A DNA stretch of 28,103 nt from Ascoidea tarda (nom. inval.) (GCA_030560485.1 JAKTTS010000171.1:1-28103), one strand, 5' to 3'; positions 1-9,603 are shown, counted from the first letter of the stretch. Notes: generated from the letters alone by a model not told the origin. Numbers and translations: made by a program.

Positions 1-199
1 GAAAAAAATCAAAACGATTAAAAATTTTTTTTTTACTAAGGAAATAAAAACTTACTCAAACTACATTATTTGGAAATACTGGTTTTTTCACTCTGGTTTA
101 CTTATTTAACTTTCACTCCCTATTCAGCCATTCATTCTTTAATTTAACTTATTCTATCTTTTTTAATTCACTCTTTCCTGAAATTTATCTCACTAACAA

Positions 200-991
200 A
201 TGTCCTCAACCTCCACTTCCATTCTAACTAACCTTGATAACCCTGATCCTACTAGCGATAACAAAAAACTCAATTTCAACATCAATTACACCTCAATTCA
301 CAATCACAGCCATAACCACATCCACGATAACACTTCAAACGATCACCTAAGTCTAAAACTAAACTACAACCCAAATGACTCTTCCCATTCTAACGATGAT
401 AAAACCTCATCTCTACTCCCTCCCATAAACCACCACTCTCCCCATAATCACAATCACACTTACAACCATGGCCAAATTAATCAAAATCTTAATCATGAAT
501 GCGATTTTGATGAAACTTTAACCTTGGAAAACAACTTCAAAGAATTCAAACCCTTTGAAAATAACCCTTATTACAACGATTACATTATAACTTTCAATCA
601 AGATTCACTATTGAAAAATATTCAGTCCCATAAATCCTCTTCATCAATATCTTCCAACTCTCCCAACTCTCGCAATCCCGATTCCAATCCAAAATCACTC
701 TCCCCATCCTCTTCTCTTTGCCCTTCTCCTTCCCCTTCCCCTGCTCTCTCCTTCTCTTCCTCTTCCTTCTCATCATCCCCTTCTCCCTCCCTCTTTTCCA
801 ATTTCAATCTTGTTTCTCCTTCAAATAACCCAAACAATATCTCAAATAATAAAAGAAGAATCATCCGCTCTCATTCAAGACAAAATAGCCAAACCATTGA
901 TCAAATTGACGATTTAATTCAAAATTTCAATTCCTCTACAACTTTAAACTACAATAAAGATATTTCTTCAAAAAAAAATATCAATACTACC

Positions 992-1034
<43 letters not shown>

Positions 1035-2347
1035 ACGATAACATTAATAAGAATAATAACAACGATAACGAAATTTTTGATTACAAATATGGTTTCAAAT
1101 ACTCAAACAATGATTTTAACTTTAACAAAGATTTCAACTTGAATCGAAATGCAAATCTAGAATCAAATCAAAACTTAAATTTAAACTCATACTCAGATTC
1201 TGATTCTGATTCCTACTACGATTCTGATACCGATTCTGATACTGATAATGATATCGACAATGAATTCAACTTGGATTTTGATGACGAATTCGAAACTTTA
1301 TCCTACAATGACATAGAAGAAGAAGTTCTCTCTTCATCAACTAATCATAATCATAATCATAACTATAGTAATTATGATGACAAGCATGATGAAAAGTATG
1401 ATGAAAAGTACGACAATATAGACGAATCTCCCTTGGCTAACCTTTCTTCCTACTCAAAACTACAAAGAACTAATAGTCTCCAGAATTACCAATTTGTCTA
1501 TTCAATGGATAACACTTCAAGTGACAACTTGTCTCTAATCAATCATCCAGATCCTGATAACGATTACGACAGCGATTATAATGATTTTAATCACAATTAT
1601 CACCTCATTAACAACAATAATGATCAATTAAATAACTACACATCCTTTAATGATGATCTAATCAAATCCCCAGGCAGGATCTTTTCTCCTCATAAATTCG
1701 CTGCTAAACCAATTAAGCCATCCATCAAAAGCAAAAAAATCATTGATGAAAAAATCTTAAATTTAGTCGTTTCTGCTAAAAATGGCGGTTTAGCTTTAGC
1801 CACAAAATATGCAACTGAACTAAACTCAAAAAATTGCGAGGGAATCCCCCTACCTGACTCAACTGAAGAAATCGTCACCATCCCTGCTGGCGATTCCTCC
1901 TCCTCTTCTTCGAGACGAAAAAAAAATAATAAAAAACACAAAAAAAAGAAAAGAGGAACTTCCCATAAAAGAAAAGAAAAAGCTGCTGTCATCAAAGCTT
2001 ATGAAGTTAAATTACTAATTAATGAAAACATCTCACAAAGCTCAATTGATAATGAACTAAGTTCTAACAGCAATATTGAATTCAATTTAGACAACAACAT
2101 ATCAACCTCGAGTTTTATTAGCGACATCAGTTTAAATACAGAAGAAAAATTAATGGGAATCTATTCTGCCGGTGCTTTAAAAAAACATTTAGAAATGGTT
2201 CAAAGCCAACCAATGAATAGTCAGAACAATTCAATTGGCTCTTCATCAACATATTATAACTATAATGATAATTTTAGTATTACTAGTTTTGCGTCGTCAA
2301 TTAATAGCAAGAAAAAAGTTCAATGGGCTGAAAAGCTCGAATGGTAA
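200..2347 (+). CDS. Unrecognised low-complexity protein, 715 aa, with basic tract and short C-terminal box
   Basis: I do not recognise this protein. The first ~480 residues are almost all low complexity: His/Asn runs (HNHNH), a Ser/Pro-rich block near residues 150-205, 16 consecutive Thr encoded at 986-1033, an acidic Asp/Ser block at 1195-1310, and Asn/Asp-rich linkers. The ordered-looking part is C-terminal: a segment at about residues 489-550 (SPGRIFSPHKF, then NGGLALATKYATELN), a strongly basic tract at about 571-600 (RRKKNNKKHKKKKR, a possible nuclear localisation signal), a helix-like stretch with LMGIYSAGALKKHLEMV, and the last residues KKKVQWAEKLEW. The shape resembles disordered yeast regulatory or cytoskeletal scaffolds, but that is inference. 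The start at 200 is the first ATG of the frame. The antisense and out-of-frame ORFs here are by-products of the simple sequence. Confidence 0.75.
986..1033 (+). repeat. ACT/ACC trinucleotide repeat coding 16 threonines
   Basis: Sixteen ACY codons in a row, the last ten or so all ACT. An in-frame coding microsatellite that is likely to vary in length between strains. Confidence 0.9.
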
Positions 2348-2895
2348 TTATAATATCATCTATGTATTATAGTGATTTTACTGTGGCTATTACAATTTAG
2401 TTTTTTTATTTATAAATTTCTTTTTCTTTTTATTTTCTTTTCTTTTCCTTTCCTTTCTTTTATTTCACTTTGTCATTTTATCTTCTTTATTTCTTTTATT
2501 GCCTTGTCTTATTCTATCCTATTTTTTTCGGAGTGTTTTTTTTCACTCGGGGGACGTTGATGCTCATCGATACTTACATTTATTTTTTTTCCTGACTTTA
2601 TTTCTGTTTTATTCTATAATTTAAAATTAATTTCACAGCCCTTCATAACTTCCACAGCTCGTAACTTCTACAACTTCCACTACTCATGTTATATTTAAGG
2701 CTCTTCTTTAGGGCTCTTCTTTAAGGCTCTTTTAATCTGCAGTCTTCTGCAGTCTTCTGCCATAAACTGCTTAAGCCCAGTATAGATTTAGTGTAAATTT
2801 GGCACTTTTGGGCTTAATCCGATCAAGTCTTTAGATCTTTCTATTACTTTTTTTCCATGGTTTGATGAATGGGTTCATGATACTAGCTGTTTAAG
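2348..2895. other. Intergenic region with T-rich tract and small tandem repeats
   Basis: No gene seen. 2395-2535 is a pyrimidine/T-rich stretch that probably holds the 3' end signals of the upstream gene. 2697-2731 repeats a GGCTCTTCTTTA-like unit about three times. 2738-2760 repeats the 10-mer CTGCAGTCTT 2.4 times. The remainder is presumably the promoter of the mannosyltransferase at 2896. Confidence 0.7.
2738..2760. repeat. 10-bp tandem repeat (CTGCAGTCTT)
   Basis: Two full copies and a partial third, directly after a run of GGCTCTTCTTTA-like repeats. Located about 150 bp upstream of the mannosyltransferase start. Confidence 0.8.
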
Positions 2896-4551
2896 ATGAT
2901 ACAGAACAGAAATTACTATCATCATAGATTCCTAGGCTCCAAGTTGCTAAAGAACTATCGTCGGGTGGTTTTCATATTACTCATAACGTTTCTCTCTTTT
3001 ATGTTTTACTTGTCCTTGAATACAACTTCGCAAAATGGTGTTAATCTAAATAACAACTCTATCACTTCTAATGATAACAGTCCAAACGATGAAGCGGATT
3101 TTGAGTTTTTGAGAAATTCACAAGATTCAGTTATTCAACCAAATGCTTATAATTCAGAAAATACTGGCAATACTGGTAATATTGACAATAAATTTCAAGT
3201 GGCTGATGATACTGAAAACTTTGGAAGAAATACTGTTAATATTGATGTTTTAAATCCTATTAACAGCTATGATTTTCAAATAAGGTCTCGCATTTCCAAT
3301 TATAAAAAACAGAATGCTACATTATTTACATTAGTACGAGACGAAGATTTATATGGTATCTTAACAGCGATTCGGAATGTTGAAGATAGATTCAACAAAA
3401 ACTATCATTATGACTGGATTTTTGCAAACAATCAAGAATTTTCGAATGATTTTAAAATAAAAGTTTCAAATCTTGTTAGTGGCAACTCCAAATTTATTAA
3501 AATTCCAAATGAATACTGGTCTTATCCCGAATGGATTGACCAGTTAAAGGCTAGAAAAGTTCGAGCCAAAATGAAAAAACTAAAGATTAAATATGGACAT
3601 CTTGAAAGTTATCGTCATATGTGTAGATTTAATTCTGGGTTTTTCTATAGATTGCCAGAATTATTAAATTATAAATATTACTGGAGAGTGGAGCCAGATG
3701 TTAATTTTAGATGTGATATCAATTATGATCCATTTAAATACATGAATGATAATAATAAAACATATGGCTTTACAATGGCTCCATATGAGTTGCATACAAC
3801 AGTGCGAAATTTATGGTCAACAGTTTTGAATTTTACAAGTCAGTATCCTGAATATGTGGCTGATAACAACAATTTTGAGTTTTTAACGGATGATAATGGA
3901 GAAACGTTTAATATGTGCCATTTTTGGTCAAATTTTGAGATTGCTGATATGGATTTTTATAGGGAAGAAGCCTACTCAAAATTTTTTGAATTTATAGATA
4001 AATCTGGAGGCTTTTTTTATGAAAGATGGGGAGATGCACCCATTCATTCAATGGCTGTATCCATTTTTTTAAACAAAGATAAGTTGCATTATTTTGATAA
4101 TTTTGGCTACTATCACCCACCAAATGGACAATGTCCAAGATCATTTGAAGAGAGACTTAAAAGAAGATGTGATTGTGATGGTAAACGAGATTACAACTGG
4201 AGCCAAATCAGTTGTATTCCATTATATTTTGAATTGAATGGTTTGGAGAAACCCAATGGGCCAACAAAACAAAGATTAAAATCACATAAATTCAATTATT
4301 TCAATAGAATCAGCGAGTCTGTCATTGAAGAAGTGCATATTGAAGAACAGCCTAATGCTGAAGCACAGATACAAGTTGATCCAGTTCAGGCAATAGGAAA
4401 GCCTGATACTGGAGCCAGCACTAAAGATAGAACTGAAGTTGGAGCTGAAGCTGGAGCTAGAGCTGAAGCTGATAATACACAACCAGAAGAAGTGATTAAA
4501 ATTGATCCTCCACCTCGGTTGGATATTGCTGTTGACATGCAAGGAGCCTAA
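2896..4551 (+). CDS. KRE2/MNT1/KTR-family alpha-1,2-mannosyltransferase (GT15), 551 aa
   Basis: Type II Golgi mannosyltransferase that adds mannose from GDP-mannose to O-linked and/or N-linked glycans of secretory proteins. A short cytosolic tail is followed by one membrane anchor at residues 24-41 (VVFILLITFLSFMFYLSL), an Asn-rich stem to about residue 130, then the GT15 domain starting near LFTLVRDEDL. Diagnostic family motifs are YRHMCRFNSG (239-248), YWRVEPDV (262-269), CHFWSNFEI with Glu348 at the position of the proposed catalytic glutamate of Kre2, and GGFFYERWGDAP. The Cys-rich end (RRCDCDGKRDYNW ... SCIPLYFE) is also typical. About 100 residues of charged, Ala/Glu-rich sequence (EAGAEAGARAEAD) extend past the usual end of the family. 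The exact paralogue (KTR1, KTR3, KTR4, KRE2 and so on) cannot be assigned by eye. It lies directly upstream of another glycan enzyme. Confidence 0.94.
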   Translation: MIQNRNYYHHRFLGSKLLKNYRRVVFILLITFLSFMFYLSLNTTSQNGVNLNNNSITSNDNSPNDEADFEFLRNSQDSVIQPNAYNSENTGNTGNIDNKFQVADDTENFGRNTVNIDVLNPINSYDFQIRSRISNYKKQNATLFTLVRDEDLYGILTAIRNVEDRFNKNYHYDWIFANNQEFSNDFKIKVSNLVSGNSKFIKIPNEYWSYPEWIDQLKARKVRAKMKKLKIKYGHLESYRHMCRFNSGFFYRLPELLNYKYYWRVEPDVNFRCDINYDPFKYMNDNNKTYGFTMAPYELHTTVRNLWSTVLNFTSQYPEYVADNNNFEFLTDDNGETFNMCHFWSNFEIADMDFYREEAYSKFFEFIDKSGGFFYERWGDAPIHSMAVSIFLNKDKLHYFDNFGYYHPPNGQCPRSFEERLKRRCDCDGKRDYNWSQISCIPLYFELNGLEKPNGPTKQRLKSHKFNYFNRISESVIEEVHIEEQPNAEAQIQVDPVQAIGKPDTGASTKDRTEVGAEAGARAEADNTQPEEVIKIDPPPRLDIAVDMQGA

Positions 4552-4883
4552 AATCAAGGTCAGCCAATCACAATTTCATAGAAAGCATAGAACACAGGCT
4601 GAATAACTAGAACACAATTTATTTCACTGTTTCTTACTATATTTTACTATAGATTTTCTCTTTTTGTCTACAAGCGAACTCCGAACTTTCCGTCTCGTTC
4701 CGTCCGTCTTATCTCCAAAGCCGATCCGTTTCGGCGGTCTCTTCTATACACATGACCCAGCACGTGAAGACCCGCTTCTCTGGTTTTTTAAATACTTATC
4801 GGAACGAGATAAGAATCTAAGGAAGAAGCTGAAGCTTCTCCAACAGATGCTTGTGTTTCCAATCTCCCACCAGTGCTATCTCC
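4552..4883. other. ENGase promoter/leader, GC-richer than surroundings
   Basis: No protein gene accepted. From about 4670 to 4800 the sequence is clearly richer in G and C than the flanks and holds a CACGTG E-box (4761-4766), the core bound by Cbf1/Pho4-type bHLH factors. One frame stays open from 4607 to 4897 but has no ATG until 4847. Confidence 0.6.
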
Positions 4884-4897
4884 ATGCTAGGCTATAA
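4752..4897 (+). promoter_or_regulatory. Two candidate upstream ORFs ahead of the ENGase start
   Basis: Two ATG-started small ORFs lie just 5' of the main ATG at 4884. uORF1 runs 4752-4820 (22 codons plus stop). uORF2 runs 4847-4897 (16 codons plus stop) and overlaps the main ATG in another frame. If the transcript starts upstream of 4752, ribosomes would meet both before the ENGase start, which would normally lower translation. The transcription start is unknown, so this is a hypothesis. Confidence 0.35.
4761..4766. promoter_or_regulatory. CACGTG E-box upstream of ENGase
   Basis: Perfect palindromic CACGTG, flanked as AGCACGTGAA, 118 bp upstream of the ENGase ATG. In yeasts this core binds Cbf1 or Pho4. 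It also lies inside candidate uORF1, so it may be chance. Confidence 0.35.
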
Positions 4898-7800
4898 ATC
4901 GTATGCTCATCTTAACAGAAAGCGTTTGAGGGCAAAAAAGAACAAGTCCTCCAACGAGTCAATCTTGTCCAGCGAGTCCCTTCAATCGCTTGCCACCAAC
5001 AGCCCTCTTGATTCTGTTGCCAACAAAGACCCTTCTGCCGGTGCTGATTTTACTGCCAACAAAGCTGATATCTATACCATTAATGAGTCTTTTTTCGGTC
5101 TAGAAATTGTCAACAATAGCACTGATAAAGCTACTAACAGCAGTAATTCTAACAATAACAACACCATCACCAATAATATTAGCAATAACGAACTAGTAAA
5201 ATACAAAGACTACTACAAATCGTTTCACACATCATCCAAAAATGATATTCAATACAACAATTACACTTTGACTAACTCTTCCTCAAATCCTTATTTACAC
5301 AACAATTCACTAACTAGTTTATATTTCACTTCTCTCGACCAATTAAAACTGTGGTGGAACCAAACCCATAAAAACTCTTCCTCCTCGTTTTCATCTTCTT
5401 CGAATTTAAATATCCATAAATCATTTGATTCATTCAGAATCCCTAAATTCAAAAATGCTCATTCTTTCAAAAGATTCAAAAACATATCAAATTCTTCAAA
5501 GATTAATCTCTTGGTTTGTCATGACTTTAACGGAAATTATCAAAATTACGAAGACATGAACCCACAGGGTTATTTTCCTCATTTAAATGGCACCCATTTT
5601 TTCTTACAGTTTCCACAACTTGTTGAAATGTTTGTTTATTTTTCTCATAATTTAATTACAATTCCTCCGGTATCTTGGATCAATAATTGTCATAAATTTG
5701 GTATCCCCTGTTTAGGTACGATAATATTCGAAGGAAATTCTATAGAAGTCATAAAGAAATTAGACTCTTTATTATCTATTAATCCAACTAATAATAAATT
5801 CATTTTTGTTGATATTCTTACTGATTTATGCAAATATTATAGCTTTGATGGCTTTTTATTGAACATTGAAACCCATTTCTCAAATTTCGATTTATCGAAT
5901 AACTTAATATCCTTTATTGAAGCATTAAAATCGAATTTACATTTAAACATTAAAAATTCAAAACTCATTTGGTACGATTCTCTTGTTCCTTCAATTAATA
6001 AAGTTAAATATGAAAATGGCTTATCCGTTGATAATTATGAATTATTCAAAAATTCAGATTTCTTTTTCACTAATTATTGGTGGAATGAAGATAATTTGAA
6101 AAAAAACATAGCGATCGCTGGGTTATATGGTATTAATAACTCTCTCTATGTCGGTATCGATGTCTGGGGCAGAGGTTCTCAATTATCTGATGGTGGCTAT
6201 GACACCCCGAAGGCAATCAACTATTGTACTGCTTATGAATCAAATGTTGCTTTATTTGCTCCAGCTTGGGTTTATGAATATTTGGGCCATGAAAATTTCA
6301 TACAAAATGATAGAAAATTCTGGATCGATAATGGCTTGAATGTTGATACAATATCAACTTTTATTTCATCTTATACTTCTACTTGCTATTATCCCTTTTA
6401 TTATTACTACTCCTTAAACAATAGTCTTCATGAAAATCTCAAAAGTATTAATAACAAAAACGACTTTATCTTCTATACGAATTTTTCTAATGGTCAAGGA
6501 AAATTTTTCAATATTAATGGCAAATCACATTTTAATGACTTTTGGGTTAACAATAGTTATCAATTTGAAATTCCCTTAATTGTATCTTATCAAAATAATT
6601 ATACAAATAAAATCCCAGATTATGATTTTCTAAAAATCTCTTTAAATTATTTAGATTCTTTTAATGGTGGCTCGTCTTTAAAAATCGTTAAAAACAATTC
6701 TCTATTATTAGACCAAAATGATTCAAACTATTATAAGAAAAATTTATTTAATTTTAACAATGATTGTTTAAATAAAAATATTAAATTCAAAATTAATTAT
6801 AAATTAAACAATATTAAAAAAAATCCAAATGATGATTTCAAAAATAATAGTAATATCAAAAAAGTTTCAATGATCGAAGGTGAAAAACTTCTAGATGAAT
6901 CTGTTATAAGTTTCACTGATGATAACTCGGACGAGGATTTCGATGAAATGGATGGGTTTTTTCAGTTAGAAATAAATTATTATATTGAAAGAAGAAGAAA
7001 AAATAAAACAAAAGTCTTTCAAGGAATAATCGCCATTCCTTTAGACATTCCCTCAAAGAAGTTTTTGGACAACGATATAAATGGCTGGCATACTATTGAA
7101 AAAGTTATCAAAACTCCCTCGAGATATAAAAATGAATATTGTGTTTTAGAAAAAATTAATATTAATTGGATTACAAATGATCAATTAAGATTAAAACTGG
7201 AACAAAAAAATTTTCCAAAATTATTTTCAAATGTTTATTTGATTGAACCTACATCATCAGAAATTAATAGCAACAATAATAATAGCAACAATGTTGACAA
7301 TAGTATAATCAAAAACAACATTAATAATAACAATAATACTAATAATAACAATAAAAATGTTAACGAATCAACTGCATTATTAGGAGCAAATAATAATAAT
7401 AATAATAATAATGTTCTTTTCAATCTTCCTTCATTGAACAATTCCGATATTAATAGTCTTGATGAATGGGTTATTATTCCCAAAAACACAGATCCAAATA
7501 ACTATGTTGAATTGTTAATAGGTGATATATCAATTCAAACTTTAGATATAGAAAATGATTCTCAAACTAAATTTATCAAGCCAATTAACAATTTATTGGA
7601 AGTCAATAAATATTCAGTGCCAAAATCTGTTTTGTCGACAATTAAACCAATTACTAATTTAGCCACATCATTCATGTCATTATCTGGAGCTGGTGGTGGT
7701 TTAGGACATGGTACTAAGAATTACCATAAATATATTATCAAATGGGAAGAAACTGTAGACTGTGCACCATTGATTTCCCATTGGAATGTGTTTATAGATA

Positions 7801-7952
7801 GCATATTTGTGGGCATTGCATTTGCTAATTCTTGGTTTATATCTGGGTCTGAAGATATTTTGAGGAATAAAAATAAAATTAACGTCAGAGTTGATGTTGT
7901 TAGTTTTACTGGTGATATAATCGAAGGGATCGATATTGCAGTGATATTATGA
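4884..7952 (+). CDS. Endo-beta-N-acetylglucosaminidase (GH85, cytosolic ENGase), 1022 aa
   Basis: ENGase cleaves the chitobiose core (GlcNAc-beta-1,4-GlcNAc) of N-glycans. The eukaryotic cytosolic form processes free glycans or misfolded glycoproteins, and no signal peptide is visible here. GH85 signatures: a SLDQL entry motif near residue 150, LVCHD at 210-214, FVYFSHN then ITIPPVSWINNCHKFGIPCLGT-type sequence, and FDGFLLNIE with the catalytic pair Asn327 and Glu329 (the N-x-E of the family), followed by TNYWW (Tyr398) and YVGIDVWGRG. The first ~125 residues are Ser/Asn-rich. Residues ~790-850 hold an Asn-rich insertion before a final beta-rich module ending near GIDIAVIL. The frame is open from 4851 but its first ATG is 4884, which I chose; the next ATG lies beyond residue 200, inside the conserved domain. 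At ~1020 aa it is longer than most relatives, mainly from simple-sequence insertions. S. cerevisiae has no GH85 gene. Confidence 0.94.
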   Translation: MLGYKSYAHLNRKRLRAKKNKSSNESILSSESLQSLATNSPLDSVANKDPSAGADFTANKADIYTINESFFGLEIVNNSTDKATNSSNSNNNNTITNNISNNELVKYKDYYKSFHTSSKNDIQYNNYTLTNSSSNPYLHNNSLTSLYFTSLDQLKLWWNQTHKNSSSSFSSSSNLNIHKSFDSFRIPKFKNAHSFKRFKNISNSSKINLLVCHDFNGNYQNYEDMNPQGYFPHLNGTHFFLQFPQLVEMFVYFSHNLITIPPVSWINNCHKFGIPCLGTIIFEGNSIEVIKKLDSLLSINPTNNKFIFVDILTDLCKYYSFDGFLLNIETHFSNFDLSNNLISFIEALKSNLHLNIKNSKLIWYDSLVPSINKVKYENGLSVDNYELFKNSDFFFTNYWWNEDNLKKNIAIAGLYGINNSLYVGIDVWGRGSQLSDGGYDTPKAINYCTAYESNVALFAPAWVYEYLGHENFIQNDRKFWIDNGLNVDTISTFISSYTSTCYYPFYYYYSLNNSLHENLKSINNKNDFIFYTNFSNGQGKFFNINGKSHFNDFWVNNSYQFEIPLIVSYQNNYTNKIPDYDFLKISLNYLDSFNGGSSLKIVKNNSLLLDQNDSNYYKKNLFNFNNDCLNKNIKFKINYKLNNIKKNPNDDFKNNSNIKKVSMIEGEKLLDESVISFTDDNSDEDFDEMDGFFQLEINYYIERRRKNKTKVFQGIIAIPLDIPSKKFLDNDINGWHTIEKVIKTPSRYKNEYCVLEKININWITNDQLRLKLEQKNFPKLFSNVYLIEPTSSEINSNNNNSNNVDNSIIKNNINNNNNTNNNNKNVNESTALLGANNNNNNNNVLFNLPSLNNSDINSLDEWVIIPKNTDPNNYVELLIGDISIQTLDIENDSQTKFIKPINNLLEVNKYSVPKSVLSTIKPITNLATSFMSLSGAGGGLGHGTKNYHKYIIKWEETVDCAPLISHWNVFIDSIFVGIAFANSWFISGSEDILRNKNKINVRVDVVSFTGDIIEGIDIAVIL
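7259..7412 (+). repeat. Asn-codon (AAT/AAC) rich simple sequence inside ENGase
   Basis: Imperfect AAT/AAC repeats encode broken Asn runs between two conserved parts of the ENGase C-terminal region. It is a low-complexity insertion that keeps the frame. Confidence 0.85.
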
Positions 7953-8314
7953 CTGGCTTTTATTTCAGTTTAACACTTTTAAAATTTCATTTTTTATTTT
8001 TTATTTTTTTTATTTTAAATTCGACTTACAGAATTTGGTTTTTCATTGGTGTTTTTTTATTAAGGAAGTCAATTTATGACAATGGTTTATTTATCTTACG
8101 GTTCCACATACATGTTTATCATAATACCTACTTTTTCAGATCTTTTTTTTTCAACTTTCTTACATTTTTCCACACTATAATTAATTTATAATAAACAATA
8201 ATCGAATAATTTTTTTTATTTAATGAATTCTAGTAATATATTTTTAAAATGATAATTTTAAGTGCCAAAAAAAACAAAATTGATATGGATCTATTAATAT
8301 TCAAAGCAAATTAG
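7953..8314. other. Convergent intergenic region between ENGase and HIS5
   Basis: AT-rich 3' flank of two convergent genes. Nothing conserved seen. A reading frame opening at 7949 gives only a Phe/Ile-rich translation typical of T-rich DNA. Poly-T and TATATTT stretches near 8160-8250 probably serve as 3' end-processing signals for both genes. Confidence 0.6.
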
Positions 8315-9603
8315 CTATAAAAGTTCAGAAAAAACTTTTCTCAATTTTTCAAGAAGAGAAGTATTTTCGTCTTCAGTACCGATGGTGATTCTCAAAGCAC
8401 CTGGGCAACCTAGTTCGTTACCCCGATATCTAATAACTACGCCATTTTCAATGGCTAATTTTTCATAGATTTGTTTAGCAAGGTCAGAATTTGGATTTCC
8501 ATCTTTGTCAATTACTTGGACTAATATGAAATTAGAATCTAAACCACCAAGGTTTTTTCCAATACCCTTGATTTTTTTCAATTCACCCAATACTCTGTAT
8601 TTTTGGTTTTCTAAGATTTCAGCATTTGATCTCATTAATTTGATGCTTTCGGAAGATAAAGCCTTGTTTGCAATAGTTGAAGTTAATGTTGAGATATTAT
8701 AAGGAGCTTTAAGTGCATTTAAAATACCGGCCAATTCTTTTGAAGCAAAAGTTATGCCCAATCTTATAGCAGCCAAACCAAAGGATTTGGATAAAGTTTG
8801 CAAGACAACCAAGTTTGGATATTTATTGACCAAAATTGAGGCTGAAGATCCAACTTTAGAAAAATCAACATAGGCTTCGTCGAGAACAACCAAACCATTC
8901 CAACCATCGTATTCTAGGAGCACTTTGATCAAATCAAAATCAACTAAAGCAGCAGTTGGGTTGCCTGGCGAAGTAATGTAAATCATGTTGATGGAAGGAT
9001 CTTTTGAAATGGCTTCAATAATTCTTTCGGGCTGAATCTGGAAGTTTGTGAAATCCAATGGGACTTTCACAATTTCAACATCATTGACTTGGGCACAGAT
9101 GTGGTACATACCATATGTTGGGGGGCAGATCAATAGTTTATTAACGGTTGGCTGGCAAATGGTTCTAATCAACGCATCAATACTTTCATCAGAACCAACA
9201 CCTAGACACAAGTTACTGGCAGTCAATTTGAGTAAGTTGTACTCTGTCTTCTCCAATTTCAACAAGGAGTTTGGCAAAGAACCTTCGTAGTTTCTGAACT
9301 GGCAGAGTTTTGTCTTGAGAGAAATCTGGTGAGGATCTGGGTATCTGTTCAACTCGCTGATGTCGATGTCGTAACCAGCCTCAGAGAAACTGGAGGATAG
9401 CATGCTGAGGTTCTCGATCGAAGGACCATAAGCGTTTTCGTTGGCATCTAAAAGAATACCTTCTTTGAAATCACTAGAAGACTGAGTTAGTACTGCCTCT
9501 GCTGAAGTTCCACCGGCACAAGCACTTACTCTCTGGCACAGCGATAGGGCTCAAGAGCCCAAATGTTTGGTCTGACCAATCTCTCCAAGTTGAAGCCTGT
9601 CAT
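8315..9603 (-). CDS. HIS5: Histidinol-phosphate aminotransferase, spliced from two exons, 410 aa
   Basis: PLP-dependent class II aminotransferase that converts imidazole-acetol phosphate plus glutamate to L-histidinol phosphate in histidine synthesis. The CDS is complement(join(8315..9473,9530..9603)). Exon 1 gives 24 codons plus two bases, beginning MTGFNLERLVRPNIW. Across the junction it reads RCARDDFKEGILLDANEN, closely matching my recollection of S. cerevisiae His5 (RCARDDFTEGILLDANEN). Further motifs: RYPDPHQ, NLCLGVGSDESIDA, TSPGNPT, VVLDEAYVDF, TLSKSFGLA with the PLP-binding Lys254, and RGNELGCPGALRITIGT. Reading exon 2 alone would start at Met49 and lose the conserved N-terminal part. 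Total CDS length is 1233 nt, an exact multiple of three. A Gcn4-type site lies about 90 bp upstream. Confidence 0.97.
9474..9529 (-). other. HIS5: HIS5 spliceosomal intron (56 nt)
   Basis: On the minus strand the intron begins GTAAGT (9529-9524), carries a perfect TACTAAC branch site (9492-9486) and ends TTCTAG (9474). The unspliced frame meets TAA at the second to fourth intron bases. Splicing restores conserved sequence across the junction. A CAG 4 nt after the branch box is too close to be used and would put exon 2 out of frame. Confidence 0.95.

Noticed and set aside
4851-4883. Non-ATG 5' extension of ENGase
   Set aside because: 4851 is TTG; the first ATG in frame is 4884. The extension has no conserved sequence.
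4664-4897. 77-codon open frame upstream of and overlapping ENGase
   Set aside because: It has no ATG until 4847, starts only at TTG, and shows no recognisable motif. Kept only as leader sequence with a small uORF at 4847-4897.
4895-5140. Possible intron in ENGase (GTATGC ... TACTAAC at 5132-5138)
   Set aside because: The frame is open throughout, the only AG after the box is 2 nt away, and TACTAAC arises naturally from Thr-Asn codons in this low-complexity region.
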